64,000 bases of DNA from Roseomonas marmotae (GCF_017654485.1 NZ_CP061094.1:1-64000); one strand, 5' to 3'. Positions 1 to 9,140 are shown, counted from the stretch's first letter. Notes: generated by a model from the sequence alone, not told the origin. Made by a program: numbers and translations.

Positions 1-6
1 GATAGC

Positions 7-1212
7 TTGGCCGGAAACCGTAAGGCGGTCGCGGATATCGACACCATCATCAGCGCGCAGGCTCAGGAATTATCCGAGAAGCTGCAGGCGCATCGGCTGG
101 AACTCTTCCCCCCTGCGGCGGAGAAGCCCATGCGCGCCTTCCAGGCCGCGGAGGTCGCTAAGCTGCTAGGTGTGAAAAGCGGCTATCTGCGCAACCTCTC
201 CCTGGAAGGAAAAGGTCCTGCGCCGACTGTCACCAGCACAGGACGCCGTTCCTATACCGCCGCCCAGATCCAGGAATTGCGGACCTATCTGGAGGAACAT
301 GGCCGTGCCAGCCGGCGCTATGTGCCGCACCGGCGGGGCAAGGAGCACATCCAGGTCGTCGCTGTCGTCAACTTCAAGGGTGGCAGTGGCAAGACCACGA
401 CCACGGCCCATCTGGCACAGCATCTGGCACTGACGGGCCATCGGGTGCTGGCGGTCGATCTGGACCCCCAGGCGAGCCTGTCCGCGCTGCATGGATTTCA
501 GCCGGAATTCGATCTCGGACCGAATGAGACGCTCTACGCGGCGCTCCGTTATGGTGACGAGGCGCGTCCGCTGAAGGAGCTGATCCGCCACACCAATTTC
601 CCTGGCCTTGATATCGTTCCCGCCAATATCGAGCTGATGGAATTCGAGTATGACACGCCCCGCGTGCTGGCCACGCATGAAGGCGGGGTCACTGGGCGGG
701 ACTTCTTTGCGCGGCTCGACAGCGCGCTGGCCACCGTCGCGGACGACTACGACATCGTCGTAATCGATTGCCCCCCGCAGCTCGGCTACCTCACCATGGC
801 CGCGCTCTGCACGGCAACCGCGGTGTTGATTCCGGTCCATCCGCAGATGCTGGACGTGATGTCGATGTGCCAGTTTTTGCTGATGCTGGGGGATGTTCTC
901 GGGCATCTAAAAGCCGCTGGCAGCAGCCTGCGCTATGATTGGCTGCGCTATCTCGTCACCCGCTATGAGCCCAGCGACGGGCCGCAGACGCAGATGGTGG
1001 CCTTTATGCGGTCGCTCTTTGGCCAGCATGTGCTGACACACCCGATGGTCAAAAGCGTGGCGATTTCCGATGCCGGCATCACCAAGCAGACGCTTTATGA
1101 GGTGGAGCGGAGGCTTTTCACGCCCGCGACCTATGACCGCGCCATGGAGTGCCTGGACGCTGTGAATGGCGAAATCGAAGAACTGATTCATGCAGCGTGG
1201 GGGAGGGGGTGA
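7..1212 (+). CDS. repA: RepA, ParA-type partition ATPase of a repABC replicon
   Basis: RepA is the ParA-family ATPase of repABC plasmids. With RepB and parS it segregates the replicon, and it represses its own operon. The 401-residue length is normal for the family. The N-terminal part (about residues 40-110) is the DNA-binding region. A deviant Walker A motif, FKGGSGKTTT, lies near residue 123, DLDPQASLSAL follows it, and IDCPPQLG lies near residue 250. The first in-frame start visible is a TTG six bases into the window, so the real start could lie outside. Its TGA overlaps the repB ATG (TGATG), so the two are coupled. Family assignment is secure; the exact N-terminus is not. Confidence 0.93.
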   Translation: MAGNRKAVADIDTIISAQAQELSEKLQAHRLELFPPAAEKPMRAFQAAEVAKLLGVKSGYLRNLSLEGKGPAPTVTSTGRRSYTAAQIQELRTYLEEHGRASRRYVPHRRGKEHIQVVAVVNFKGGSGKTTTTAHLAQHLALTGHRVLAVDLDPQASLSALHGFQPEFDLGPNETLYAALRYGDEARPLKELIRHTNFPGLDIVPANIELMEFEYDTPRVLATHEGGVTGRDFFARLDSALATVADDYDIVVIDCPPQLGYLTMAALCTATAVLIPVHPQMLDVMSMCQFLLMLGDVLGHLKAAGSSLRYDWLRYLVTRYEPSDGPQTQMVAFMRSLFGQHVLTHPMVKSVAISDAGITKQTLYEVERRLFTPATYDRAMECLDAVNGEIEELIHAAWGRG

Positions 1213-2270
1213 TGGCGCGAAAGAACCTGCTGGCCGGGTTGACCCAGCCAAAGTTGACGGCCGTCAACTCGGATGGCGCCGTAGCCCCGACACGCCCCGC
1301 CGCGTTGCCATTCACAAGCCGGGGGGCTGTTGGAGCCGTCACGCGCAGCATCGACGATCTGGCCAGCAAGGCTAACGCGGCAAAGGAACTGGAAGCCCGC
1401 CTGATCTCGGGACAGGTGATCGTCGAACTCGACCCAGGCATAATCGATGCCTCCTTCGTAGCGGACCGGATGGCGCAGGATGACGAGGACTACCGCGCGC
1501 TACGTGACAGCATCGCACAAAGCGGACAGGATTCACCGATCCTGGTGCGGCCGCATCCCACCGCTGCCGGACGCTTCCAGGTGGCTTTCGGACATCGACG
1601 CCTGCGAGCGGCAACGGAACTGTCCAAACCCGTCCGGGCAGTGGTGCGGCCACTCTCAGACCGCGAGCTCATCCTCGCCCAGGGGCAGGAGAACAGCGCG
1701 CGGGCCAACCTCTCCTTCATCGAAAGAGCGCGCTTCGCCCACCGGCTGGAAGAGAGCGGCTATGACCGCGAGACGATCATGCTGGCGCTAAGTGCTGATA
1801 AAACAACGGTTTCCCGCCTCATCACCGTCGTAGAGCGCATCCCTGCCAGTGTCATCGATGCTATCGGCCCGGCCCCGGGTACCGGCCGTGACCGCTGGGT
1901 GGAACTGGCGAATGCCTTCCAGCGGGGCCATCCCCCCGGGGCGCTGGATGCTTTCTTGAGCGGAGAGATATTCCTCAACGCGGCTTCAGACGAACGGTTC
2001 CAGCAGGTCCTGGCGCAATTGAGCGATCCTGCACCGCTCCTCCCCTCCGGGGGAGGAGCAGGGAAGGACCGGCGGGAGCCCGCAAGATTCTGGGCCCATT
2101 CCAGCGGCGCCCGGGTGGTAAAGATCGCCACCACGGCGCGCAGCACCGTGCTCGCCATCGACAGAGGCGCCGCCCCCGGCTTCGACAACTTCCTGCTGGA
2201 GCAGATGGAAGAACTCTACTCACGCTTCCTGGCAGATGCCGCGCAGCGTGGACGGAAGAGAACCCGCTGA
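1212..2270 (+). CDS. repB: RepB, ParB-type partition protein
   Basis: RepB is the ParB-like centromere-binding partner of RepA. The start is the ATG overlapping the repA stop, giving 352 residues that begin MARKNLLAGL, the usual RepB N-terminus. An upstream in-frame start would lie inside repA. The ParB nuclease-like domain spans about residues 90-190 (FGHRRLRAA, QGQENSARANLSFIERARFA) and is followed by a helix-turn-helix region. A parS-like palindrome lies within its first 20 codons. The stop codon lies in a sequence also found at 52941, apparently an IS5-family end, so the last residues may not be native. No repC follows. Confidence 0.92.
   Translation: MARKNLLAGLTQPKLTAVNSDGAVAPTRPAALPFTSRGAVGAVTRSIDDLASKANAAKELEARLISGQVIVELDPGIIDASFVADRMAQDDEDYRALRDSIAQSGQDSPILVRPHPTAAGRFQVAFGHRRLRAATELSKPVRAVVRPLSDRELILAQGQENSARANLSFIERARFAHRLEESGYDRETIMLALSADKTTVSRLITVVERIPASVIDAIGPAPGTGRDRWVELANAFQRGHPPGALDAFLSGEIFLNAASDERFQQVLAQLSDPAPLLPSGGGAGKDRREPARFWAHSSGARVVKIATTARSTVLAIDRGAAPGFDNFLLEQMEELYSRFLADAAQRGRKRTR
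1253..1268. other. parS-like centromere palindrome inside repB
   Basis: The 16 bases GTTGACGGCCGTCAAC form a perfect palindrome and fit GTTNNNNGCNNNNAAC, the pattern described for RepB-binding parS sites of repABC replicons. It lies within the first codons of repB, next to the predicted ligands RepA and RepB. Function is inferred from the match and its position. Confidence 0.7.
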
Positions 2271-2650
2271 CTCCTGGTCAGGGCGCCGGACCGGCGGCGG
2301 TAAGCGTGGCCAGGCCTTCATGCGGCCGAACATGCGCTCGATGACATTGCGGCCACGGTAGGCACGGCGGTTCAGCGGATGGGGTCTGCGGCGGGTGCGG
2401 GTGGAGGGGATGACCCCTCGGTGCCCTGCGCCTCCAGGGGCTTGCGGAGGTGATCGGCATCATAGGCCTTGTCGGCCAATACGCGTCGCGGCGGCGCGAT
2501 GCCGCCGAGCAGGATGCTGATGTCAGCGACGTTGCCGGGCGTCAGGACGAAGGCGAGCGGTTTGCCTTCGGCGTTGGCTACAGCGTGGATCTTGCTGCTC
2601 CGCCCGCCACGTGGCCGGCCGATCGCCTGCGCGGCTTCGCCCCCTTTATG
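2271..2650 (-). pseudogene. IS5-family transposase remnant, C-terminal half
   Basis: Read on the minus strand this encodes the C-terminal half of an IS5-family DDE transposase. GRPRGGRSSKIHAVAN begins near 2630, followed by VLADKAYDADHLRK, then after a one-base frameshift near 2410 by NRRAYRGRNVIERMFGRMK. No N-terminal half is present on this side because the IS110-family element begins at about 2651. The outer end (2264-2310) recurs with two mismatches at 52941-52987. The fragment is dead and probably separated repB from whatever followed it. Confidence 0.75.
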
Positions 2651-3879
2651 GAATGGCCCGCCCCTCTTTCGCGTAGCCTGCCTGGGGCAACCGGAAAGGG
2701 AGGCGGAACATGGACGTTCAGGTTCTCGGGATCGACCTCGGCAAGAACAGCTGCAGCCTGGTAGGGCTGGATGCGTCTGGCCGTGTGGTGGTGCGGCGGC
2801 GCATGCGGCGGGAGAGCATCGCGGCCTTTGCGGCCAAGGCGCCGGGCTGCATCGTGGCGATGGAGGCGTGTTGTGGGGCGCACCACCTGGGCCGGCAACT
2901 GGCAGGCCAGGGTCACGAGGTGCGCCTGATGTCGCCGGAATACGTGCGGCCCTACGTCAAGGCGCAGAAGAACGACGACCGGGATGCCGAGGCGATCGCT
3001 GAGGCTGCGACCCGGCCAACGATGCGGTTCGTCGCCCTCAAGAGCGAGGAGCAGCTCGACGTGCAGATCCTGCACCGGGCGCGCGATCGTCTGGTGGGGC
3101 AGCGCACCGCGCTGATGAACCAGATGCGCAGCATCCTGCTCGAGCGCGGCATCACCGTCGCGCAGGGGGTTCGCAAGCTCAGGGACACCCTGGCGGACGT
3201 CCTCGCCGCGGAGGTTCCATTCGTGAGCGCCAGGGTGGGGCAGCTGCTGGAGGACATGGCGGAGCAGTGGCGGCGGCTCGACGAGCGCATCGCCTCGCTC
3301 GACGGGGAGTTCGCCGGGATGGCCCGCAACGATCCTGCGGCCCGGCGCCTGGCGACGATCCCAGGCATCGGTGTGCTGAACGCGACCGCGTTGGTGGCCG
3401 CCATCGGCAGCGGCGAGACCTTCAGGCGCGGCCGCGACCTCGCGGCCTGGCTCGGCCTCGTGCCGCGGCAGGCGACCACCGGCGGCAGGCCGAAGCTGCT
3501 CGGCATCACCAAGCGCGGCAGCAAATACCTGCGCAAGCTTCTGATCCAGGGAGCACGATCAGCCCTGCCGTCGTTGTCCCGGACCGCAACTCCCCTGGGC
3601 GGCTGGCTACGAGGTCTCCTCGCCCGCGCCCATGGCAACACGGTCGTGGTTGCCCTCGCGGCCAAGATGGCGCGCATCGCCTGGGCCCTGCTGCGGAACA
3701 GGTCGGAGCTCGTCGCCATGCAGCCCGCAAAAGCCTAGAAACAAGATCGGCCCCTGACACGCACCCGCGCTCAGGAGGCTGTAGGAGGTCTGCGGGTGGT
3801 GGACGTGAGATGGCCTGACAGTCACCGGTGTCCCACAAGCCTATGGCGCAAAATTGCACCTGATGCCGGCCCCTTTATG
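2651..3879 (+). mobile_element. IS110-family insertion sequence
   Basis: A complete-looking IS110-family element inserted in an IS5 remnant. The ten bases cccctttatg occur just before it (2641-2650) and at its right end (3870-3879), consistent with a core sequence shared by target and element. As usual for the family there are no obvious long terminal inverted repeats. The 5' non-coding part is about 59 bases and the 3' part about 140 bases. The outer limits are inferred from the repeated core. Confidence 0.7.
2710..3738 (+). CDS. IS110-family transposase (DEDD recombinase)
   Basis: This 342-residue protein has the two-part IS110 layout. The N-terminal RuvC-like DEDD domain contains GIDLGKNSCSLVGLD, VAMEACCGAHHLG, and KNDDRDAEAIAEA near residues 90-102. 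The C-terminal transposase_20 domain contains IPGIGVLNATALVAAIG and the usual serine context GSKYLRKLLIQGARS. No frameshift is visible, so it is probably active. A purine-rich ribosome site (aaagggaggcgg) precedes the ATG. Its host position, inside an IS5 remnant after repB, says nothing about cargo. Subgroup (IS110 or IS1111) is not certain. Confidence 0.93.
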   Translation: MDVQVLGIDLGKNSCSLVGLDASGRVVVRRRMRRESIAAFAAKAPGCIVAMEACCGAHHLGRQLAGQGHEVRLMSPEYVRPYVKAQKNDDRDAEAIAEAATRPTMRFVALKSEEQLDVQILHRARDRLVGQRTALMNQMRSILLERGITVAQGVRKLRDTLADVLAAEVPFVSARVGQLLEDMAEQWRRLDERIASLDGEFAGMARNDPAARRLATIPGIGVLNATALVAAIGSGETFRRGRDLAAWLGLVPRQATTGGRPKLLGITKRGSKYLRKLLIQGARSALPSLSRTATPLGGWLRGLLARAHGNTVVVALAAKMARIAWALLRNRSELVAMQPAKA

Positions 3880-4398
3880 AGGCCTGGGACGCGCGGATCT
3901 CCATCTTGGCCAGGGCTCGACCCTGAGACCGGATACGTTGATGCAGACTGCCTGCGCCAGATCTCAGAAACCGCTTGCCGACGGGGCGGGCCATACGTTT
4001 TGCGCCGCCTTCGCCGTCTGACTGTCGATGATGGCCATGGTCGGGCTGGCCTCGCGTCCTGCTTGCTCGCGCATCGCGACGTAGAGCGCGTGGTGCATGC
4101 GCTCGATGGTGCCGTCTCATTCCCAACGCGAGAAGTAGTCCCACACCGTGCTCTTGGGCGGCAGGTCCTTGGGCAGCGCGCTCCACTGGCAGCCGGTGGA
4201 CAGCACATAGAACACGGCGTTCAGCACCTCGCGCACATCTGCCTTGCGCGGCCTGCCGCCGCGCCTCGCTGGCCGGATCAGCGGCGCCACCAGCGCCCAC
4301 TCCGCATCGGTCAGGTCAGAGGGGTAGAGCAGACCGTACCGGTCCGCCGCAGGCCGATGTTCTGCCGTCCATGTCATCTGTCTGCCTCTGCGAAGCAT
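3880..4398 (-). pseudogene. IS5-family transposase remnant, N-terminal half
   Basis: On the minus strand, DLTDAEWALVAPLI, RPRKADVREVLNAVFY and TGCQWSALPKDLPPKSTV are typical of an IS5-family N-terminus. The frame is stopped after FSRWE by TGA where the family normally has Trp, then continues as DGTIERMHHALYVAMREQ and MAIIDSQTAKAAQ before losing homology near 3985. It flanks the IS110 element. It may not come from the same IS5 element as the C-terminal piece at 2271-2650, because the two halves resemble different IS5 subgroups. Non-functional. Confidence 0.75.
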
Positions 4399-4494
4399 CC
4401 ACAGAGACAGCGAATCATAACCGATTCAACGGATTCAACTTCTTCCCGGATGGGCTCTTAGACGAGAACCCGGCCCCTCCGTGTACTCAGGCTA

Positions 4495-5451
4495 TCAGTG
4501 ACCCGCGGCAGAGTTTTCAACACAGTCATTTCCAAGTCCGGTCACTGCTTCGAGATCACGGTCCCAGTATGGCTCCGGCCCGAATCTAGCAACCAGCCAG
4601 TCGATGAATGCCCTGACTTTGGGCGCAAGCTCGCGCGAACTCGGGTAGAGCACCCATAGCGTTTGCGTCGAGACAAGCGAGTACTCGGGAAGCGCTGGAA
4701 CCAGCAAGCCATTACGGATTTCCTCCGCCGCGCACCAAGTGGCCATAAGCGCGATCCCAAGCCCGGCACATGCGGCATCGCGCACTGCGCCGCCGTCATT
4801 GATGCGCAGGGCAGGCATCACCCTCCGCTCCAGGGTCTTTCCGTCCGCTCCCTTGAATGTCCAGAGGTCAAGAGTGCCGACGACGAGACAGGTGTGATCG
4901 GCAAGGTCGTCCGGTGAGCGTGGCCGACCACGGCGCGCGATGTAGTCCGGCGATGCGACCAGCACGCGCCGGTCGGGCGCCAGCCGCCGCGCGACGAAAG
5001 ACGAGTCCCCAAGCTCCGTATAGCGGACAGCGACGTCGAATGAGCCCTCCACGAGGTCGACCACACTGTCGGAGATGCGCATATCGAGGATCAGGTCCGG
5101 GTAGCGGCTACAGAACTCGCGAAGGCCCGGCACAATATGCATGCGCGCGAAGGAAGACGGGGCCGCCACACGAAGCGTGCCGCGGGGCGTCGCCTGCTCG
5201 CGGCCAAGCGCCGCGCGTGCGGCCTGTGCCGCATCCAACACATGTTCGGCATGCGGCAGGAAGGCCATCCCGTCCTCGGTCAGCGTTGCTTGCCGCGTCG
5301 TGCGATGGAGGAGGCGCGCTCCCAACCCCTTCTCGAGCGCTGCGAGGCGCGCGCTTGCCCCTGCCGGCGTGACGTTGAGGTCACGTGCCGCAGCGCTGAT
5401 GCTGCCAAGCCGGGCGATGCGCACGAACAGATCCAGGTCACTGATGTCCAT
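4495..5451 (-). CDS. LysR-family transcriptional regulator
   Basis: A 318-residue regulator with the standard LysR layout. The winged helix-turn-helix is at residues 1-60 (DLDLFVRIARLGSISAAARDL, followed by GARLLHRTTRQATLTEDG). A periplasmic-binding-protein-like effector domain runs from about residue 90 (GTLRVAAPSSFARMHIVP) to 300. It points away from the quinone oxidoreductase at 6266 and plausibly controls it, as LysR proteins often do for adjacent medium-chain dehydrogenases. About 800 bases holding a gene fragment separate them. The effector is unknown. Confidence 0.9.
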   Translation of the reverse strand: MDISDLDLFVRIARLGSISAAARDLNVTPAGASARLAALEKGLGARLLHRTTRQATLTEDGMAFLPHAEHVLDAAQAARAALGREQATPRGTLRVAAPSSFARMHIVPGLREFCSRYPDLILDMRISDSVVDLVEGSFDVAVRYTELGDSSFVARRLAPDRRVLVASPDYIARRGRPRSPDDLADHTCLVVGTLDLWTFKGADGKTLERRVMPALRINDGGAVRDAACAGLGIALMATWCAAEEIRNGLLVPALPEYSLVSTQTLWVLYPSSRELAPKVRAFIDWLVARFGPEPYWDRDLEAVTGLGNDCVENSAAGH

Positions 5452-6265
5452 GATGTGGCTTTCAAGTCAGCGTTGAAGCCGCCATCGACCGGCGTGTGCT
5501 TCTCAGAAGTTGGGACAGAGACTCCCATGCCCGCTTGCAGGCGCCGAAGATCTGCTCATGGGCGCGGGCCTCGGTTGCCGAAGCAGACATCAGGCCGTGG
5601 CCAGACTTCGGCGCGCTCATTTTCAAGAATCCCTTGAAGCTGATTCGGGAGAATGCCCGCTTCTGCCTTTTCCTGAAAGGGTTCAGATAGGCAACGACAA
5701 CACGCGACGGCCCCGTCGAGCACCCTTCAGGCAGGAGGCATCCATGCGAACACCAGTGGTTGATGCCTTCGGAGAGGCTGAGGTCCGTCGGCTCGTGATT
5801 CTGGCCGGCGCTCGCCCAGGCCGAGGCGTGGTGGTGGCGATTGCAGCCACCAGCGTGAACCCTGTCGATTACGAGATCCGGCGCCAGGCCCTTCGCCGTG
5901 CCAAGTCTATCGGAGATGAGGCTCCTGGACGTGTCGACAGAGGGCGGACGCAGGCGGCGGGGTTTACGCTGGGCGCATCGAGGCAGCTTTCCATGCAGAC
6001 CGCTTCAACCATCGGAGATGCGGAGCGGCACGCCAGACCTCTTGCTGTCGCTCTCCGTCCACTGCTTGCGTCAGGGCTCAAGCCAAGGACTGCCGCCGAC
6101 GGCCCATACACGATGGGCGGTGTGGGCCTCCTTCGGCCGGCATTCTGGGCAAGGAGCGCCGCATGCGGACCAAGGCATGGAAGCCGACCCTGCCAGCAAC
6201 CTGACACCAACTCCGAACGGATCTTCACAGACCGCTGAGCCATTCACTGTTGAAAGGAAGCTACC
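5452..6265 (+). other. Gap with a fragment of a medium-chain oxidoreductase
   Basis: No intact gene is seen. From 5744 a reading frame begins MRTPVVDAFGEAEVRRLV and continues VVVAIAATSVNPVDYEIRR. This matches the N-terminus of zinc-type/quinone oxidoreductases like the gene just downstream, but homology ends near 5900. It looks like a truncated relative of the 6266 gene. I recognise nothing in 5900-6240. Confidence 0.5.
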
Positions 6266-7282
6266 ATGTCACAGACCATGAAGGCTGTCGTTCTTACCCG
6301 CTTCGGCGGACCGGATGCGTTCGAACTGCGCGAGGTTCCGGTGCCGCCAGTCGGGGCGCGTCAGGTGCGAGTGCGCGTGCACGCGACTGCCGTGAACCCG
6401 CTGGACTGCCAGATCCGCCGTGGTGACTACGCGGATTACGTGCCGCTCCCCGCCATCATCGGCCACGACATCTCCGGCGTCATTGAGGAAGTCGGGTCCG
6501 ATGTTACCGAGTTCGGCATTGGCGATGAGGTCTACTACACGCCAAAGATCTTCGGCGGTGCCGGCTCCTATGCCGAGCAGAACGTCGCTGACGTGGAACT
6601 CGTGGGCCGCAAGCCCAGGAACCTGTCTCACATCGAGGCCGCGAGCCTGACACTCGTGGGCGGCACTGTCTGGGAAGCCTTCGTTCAGCGCGCGCAGCTC
6701 AAGGTTGGCGAAACCGTGCTGATTCACGGCGGAGCGGGCGGCGTGGGGACCATCGCGATCCAGGTCGCCAAGGCGATCGGTGCGCGGGTGATCACGACGG
6801 CACTGGCCCGCGATCATGATTTCGTACGCTCCCTGGGCGCAGATGAGGCGATCGACTTCATGGCGGAGGATTATGTGAAGGCGGTTCTGCGGCAGACTAA
6901 TGGAGATGGCGTCAACGTCGTCTTCGACACGATTGGTGGTGACACGCTGACGCGGAGCCCGCTGACGCTCTCTGCCTTCGGCCGCGTCGTCAGCCTCGTT
7001 GATATCGCGCAGCCTCAGAACCTCATCGATGCCTGGGGCAAGAATGCCGCCTACCATTTCGTGTTCACCCGCCAGAATCGTGGGAAGCTGGACGAGCTGA
7101 CCAACCTGATCGAGCGCGGCCTGGTGAAGCCTGTGATCGGCGCGGCGTTTCCGCTCGCACGCATGGGGGAGGCACATGATCTCCTGGAGAACGGGAGGAC
7201 GCATGGCCTGCGCGGAAAGGTCGTGATCGACGTGACAGGCGAGGCGGGAGCGCTGCACCCCGGCCAGCGGGCCGCTGCATGA
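6266..7282 (+). CDS. NADPH:quinone oxidoreductase-like medium-chain dehydrogenase
   Basis: A 338-residue medium-chain reductase. The GroES-like domain covers residues 1-125, with [17 protein letters not shown] and [12 protein letters not shown]. The Rossmann domain has the nucleotide loop [19 protein letters not shown] near residues 150-170. The cysteine ligands of zinc-binding alcohol dehydrogenases are absent, so a zinc-independent quinone or enone reductase is likelier than an alcohol dehydrogenase. The ATG at 6266 follows gaaaggaag. Neighbours are a LysR regulator upstream and a small monooxygenase-like protein downstream, suggesting a detoxification cassette. Substrate unknown. Confidence 0.87.
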   Translation: MSQTMKAVVLTRFGGPDAFELREVPVPPVGARQVRVRVHATAVNPLDCQIRRGDYADYVPLPAIIGHDISGVIEEVGSDVTEFGIGDEVYYTPKIFGGAGSYAEQNVADVELVGRKPRNLSHIEAASLTLVGGTVWEAFVQRAQLKVGETVLIHGGAGGVGTIAIQVAKAIGARVITTALARDHDFVRSLGADEAIDFMAEDYVKAVLRQTNGDGVNVVFDTIGGDTLTRSPLTLSAFGRVVSLVDIAQPQNLIDAWGKNAAYHFVFTRQNRGKLDELTNLIERGLVKPVIGAAFPLARMGEAHDLLENGRTHGLRGKVVIDVTGEAGALHPGQRAAA

Positions 7283-7290
7283 CACGTCGC

Positions 7291-7332
7291 GCGGACGACC
7301 GGCGGATCCCCCCGTCCAGGCCGGTCGTCCGC
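7291..7332. terminator. Perfect 13-bp stem-loop after the quinone oxidoreductase
   Basis: GCGGACGACCGGC at 7291-7303 pairs perfectly with GCCGGTCGTCCGC at 7320-7332 across a 16-base loop. It sits between the oxidoreductase stop and the next start. There is no T-run, so it may be a weak or Rho-assisted terminator, or an RNA-stability element in a two-gene transcript. Confidence 0.5.
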
Positions 7333-7352
7333 CCCAACCCCGAGGGAATCAA

Positions 7353-7721
7353 ATGACCACCGAACTCGCGCTTCTTCTCCTTCGTCCTGGCTCCAGCTCG
7401 GCCTTCGTGGCTGCCTTCGCCGATGTGGCTCCGCTCCTCACCAGCGCCGATGGTTACATCCGGCACCGCCTCGTGCCAGCGCTCGAGGATGCCGATCTTT
7501 ACCTGCTGACGGTGGACTGGCGGGACGTGGCGGCCCACAAGGAAGGATTCGAGCCGAGCGAAGCGCATGCTCGCTTCATGGCGCGTCTCGAACCGTTCCT
7601 CTCCGGCAACCCTGTCGTTCTCCACGTGGAGGCGGGGCCGCAGCCGGGAAGCCAAGGTCAGGCTGCCTCAGCACGAAAGAGCGACTTCCACTTGGTTCAC
7701 CAGCCAGAGGTAGCAATCTAG
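7353..7721 (+). CDS. Antibiotic biosynthesis monooxygenase (ABM)-like protein
   Basis: A 122-residue protein resembling the dimeric alpha/beta-barrel ABM family: TTELALLLLRPG, a central GYIRHRLVPALEDADLYLLTVDW and HKEGFEPSEAHARFMARLEPFL. Such proteins oxidise or bind small aromatic or quinone compounds. GAGGGAA lies at good spacing before the ATG. Its stop TAG is formed at the very edge of the IS701 element (the CTAG at 7718), so the last residues may have been changed by the insertion. It probably works with the oxidoreductase upstream. Confidence 0.7.
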   Translation: MTTELALLLLRPGSSSAFVAAFADVAPLLTSADGYIRHRLVPALEDADLYLLTVDWRDVAAHKEGFEPSEAHARFMARLEPFLSGNPVVLHVEAGPQPGSQGQAASARKSDFHLVHQPEVAI

Positions 7722-9140
7722 CACTACCTGGGCATTTTATGATGAGGTGACAGGAACCTGCGTCGGCAGTGCGGACATCGGATCGGCGTGACGAGATGGC
7801 TGAACAGGCGGTCGAGAATGGCGCGTCGCACGGCGGGCAGGCTTGGTGAGGGTGGCGGGCCCGGCATTGGGGGCCGCATTTTCCCCCCGCCTCGTCCGGC
7901 GGTGCGCGGCGAGGCGGAGGTGCTGCAGGTAGGCACAGGCGATGCAGCTCATCAACGCGTGTCGGTGCAGGCCTGTCCAGGACCGTCCCTCGAAGTGGCC
8001 GAGCCCGAGTTCCTGCTTCAGCTGCTGGTGCGCCTGTTCGCAGATCCAGCGTCCTTTGATGGTGGCCGCCAGCGCCCGCAGCGGTGTGTCGGCGGACAGG
8101 TTGCTCAGATAGTACTTCCGCTCGCCGCTAGAGCGCCATTCGCCGACCAGCCAGGCTTCATCACCCGGCAGATGCCGGTTGTTGCCCCAAACCGCGCCGT
8201 CGCCCACCCGGATGCGCGCCGCGGCGAACCGGGCCGCCAATGCGCCCTTGGTACCCTGCCGCCAGGCGATGCGGCGCCAGGTTTGCGAGGCCAACACCCT
8301 CTCCGCCTCTGCTGGCTCTTCGTTCGGCACTGGCTTACGAGCCCGTCCCTGCGGCGGCACCAGCTGCACGGCGGCGCTGTAGACCTTCTGGTTGCGCGGG
8401 ATGCCCACCGCCCAGCGCAGATCCCGAGCATCCAGGCCCTGCCGGAACGCCGCACTTGCGCCATAGCCCGCATCGGCCAGCACAGTGCCGAACCGCACGC
8501 CCGCCGCCCTCAGCCGGTCGAGTTCGTCCAGTGCGATTTCGGCCTTGGTTCGCGGCGCCATCGCCGCCTCCGGCACGCCTGCCTGGGCACAGCGTGCAGG
8601 GTCATCGGTCCACTTCTCCGGCAGGAACAGCCGTAGACCGACCGGAACAGGCACCTCGCCCTGTGCCAGGGTGAGCGACACCAGCGATTGGCAATTGGCC
8701 TTCTTGCCGAGTTGGCCGCAGTACTGCGGCAGCACGCCGACTGACATCGTGCCTTTCTTAGGCAGCGCCGTGTCATCGATCACCAGCCAAGCCTGCGGAC
8801 CGCCGACCAGCTTGTCGGCCTGCTGCGCCAGCACCGACCACAGCGGCGCATCATCCCAGGCGGGGCTGGCGATGAAGTGCTGCAGCTGGTCGTGGCCGCC
8901 CAAGCCAAGCCGGGCGGCCATCGGCTGCAGGCTCTTGCGCTCGCCGGGTCCGAGCAGACCCCGCAGGTAGAGCGGTGCCCAGGTGCGGCGGGTCTTGCGC
9001 CCCAGAACCTCCAGGAACGGCGCTAGCCAGCGATCCAGATCTGCTCCACCACCAAGGATGCTCGTCATCATCGTCGCCTCCAGCAGGAGGCGTCGCACAC
9101 CATCAGATCATACGCAAACAAAATGCCCAGGTAGTGCTAG
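7718..9140 (-). mobile_element. IS701-family insertion sequence, copy 1
   Basis: A 1423-bp element (counting both CTAG flanks) bounded by perfect inverted repeats, CACTACCTGGGCATTTT inside a CTAG at each end. CTAG is the usual IS701-type target duplication. It carries one transposase gene on the minus strand and is the same length as copy 2, with no difference noticed by eye. Confidence 0.92.
7737..9071 (-). CDS. IS701-family DDE transposase, copy 1
   Basis: A 444-residue transposase. The DDE-superfamily nuclease core has AWLVIDDTALPKKGTMSVGV near residue 90, the second acidic block VLADAGYGASAAFR near residue 200, and IKGRWICEQAHQQLKQELGL with the acidic residue near residue 350. The C-terminal tail is basic and proline-rich. 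I chose an ATG preceded by GGAGG; a GTG nine codons upstream is possible. The frame is intact and the translation is identical to that of copy 2, so the element probably moved recently. Confidence 0.92.
   Translation of the reverse strand: MMTSILGGGADLDRWLAPFLEVLGRKTRRTWAPLYLRGLLGPGERKSLQPMAARLGLGGHDQLQHFIASPAWDDAPLWSVLAQQADKLVGGPQAWLVIDDTALPKKGTMSVGVLPQYCGQLGKKANCQSLVSLTLAQGEVPVPVGLRLFLPEKWTDDPARCAQAGVPEAAMAPRTKAEIALDELDRLRAAGVRFGTVLADAGYGASAAFRQGLDARDLRWAVGIPRNQKVYSAAVQLVPPQGRARKPVPNEEPAEAERVLASQTWRRIAWRQGTKGALAARFAAARIRVGDGAVWGNNRHLPGDEAWLVGEWRSSGERKYYLSNLSADTPLRALAATIKGRWICEQAHQQLKQELGLGHFEGRSWTGLHRHALMSCIACAYLQHLRLAAHRRTRRGENAAPNAGPATLTKPARRATRHSRPPVQPSRHADPMSALPTQVPVTSS

Noticed and set aside
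5900..6240. Continuation of the truncated oxidoreductase fragment as a small gene
   Set aside because: Similarity to the family ends near 5900, and the rest has no recognisable coding pattern.
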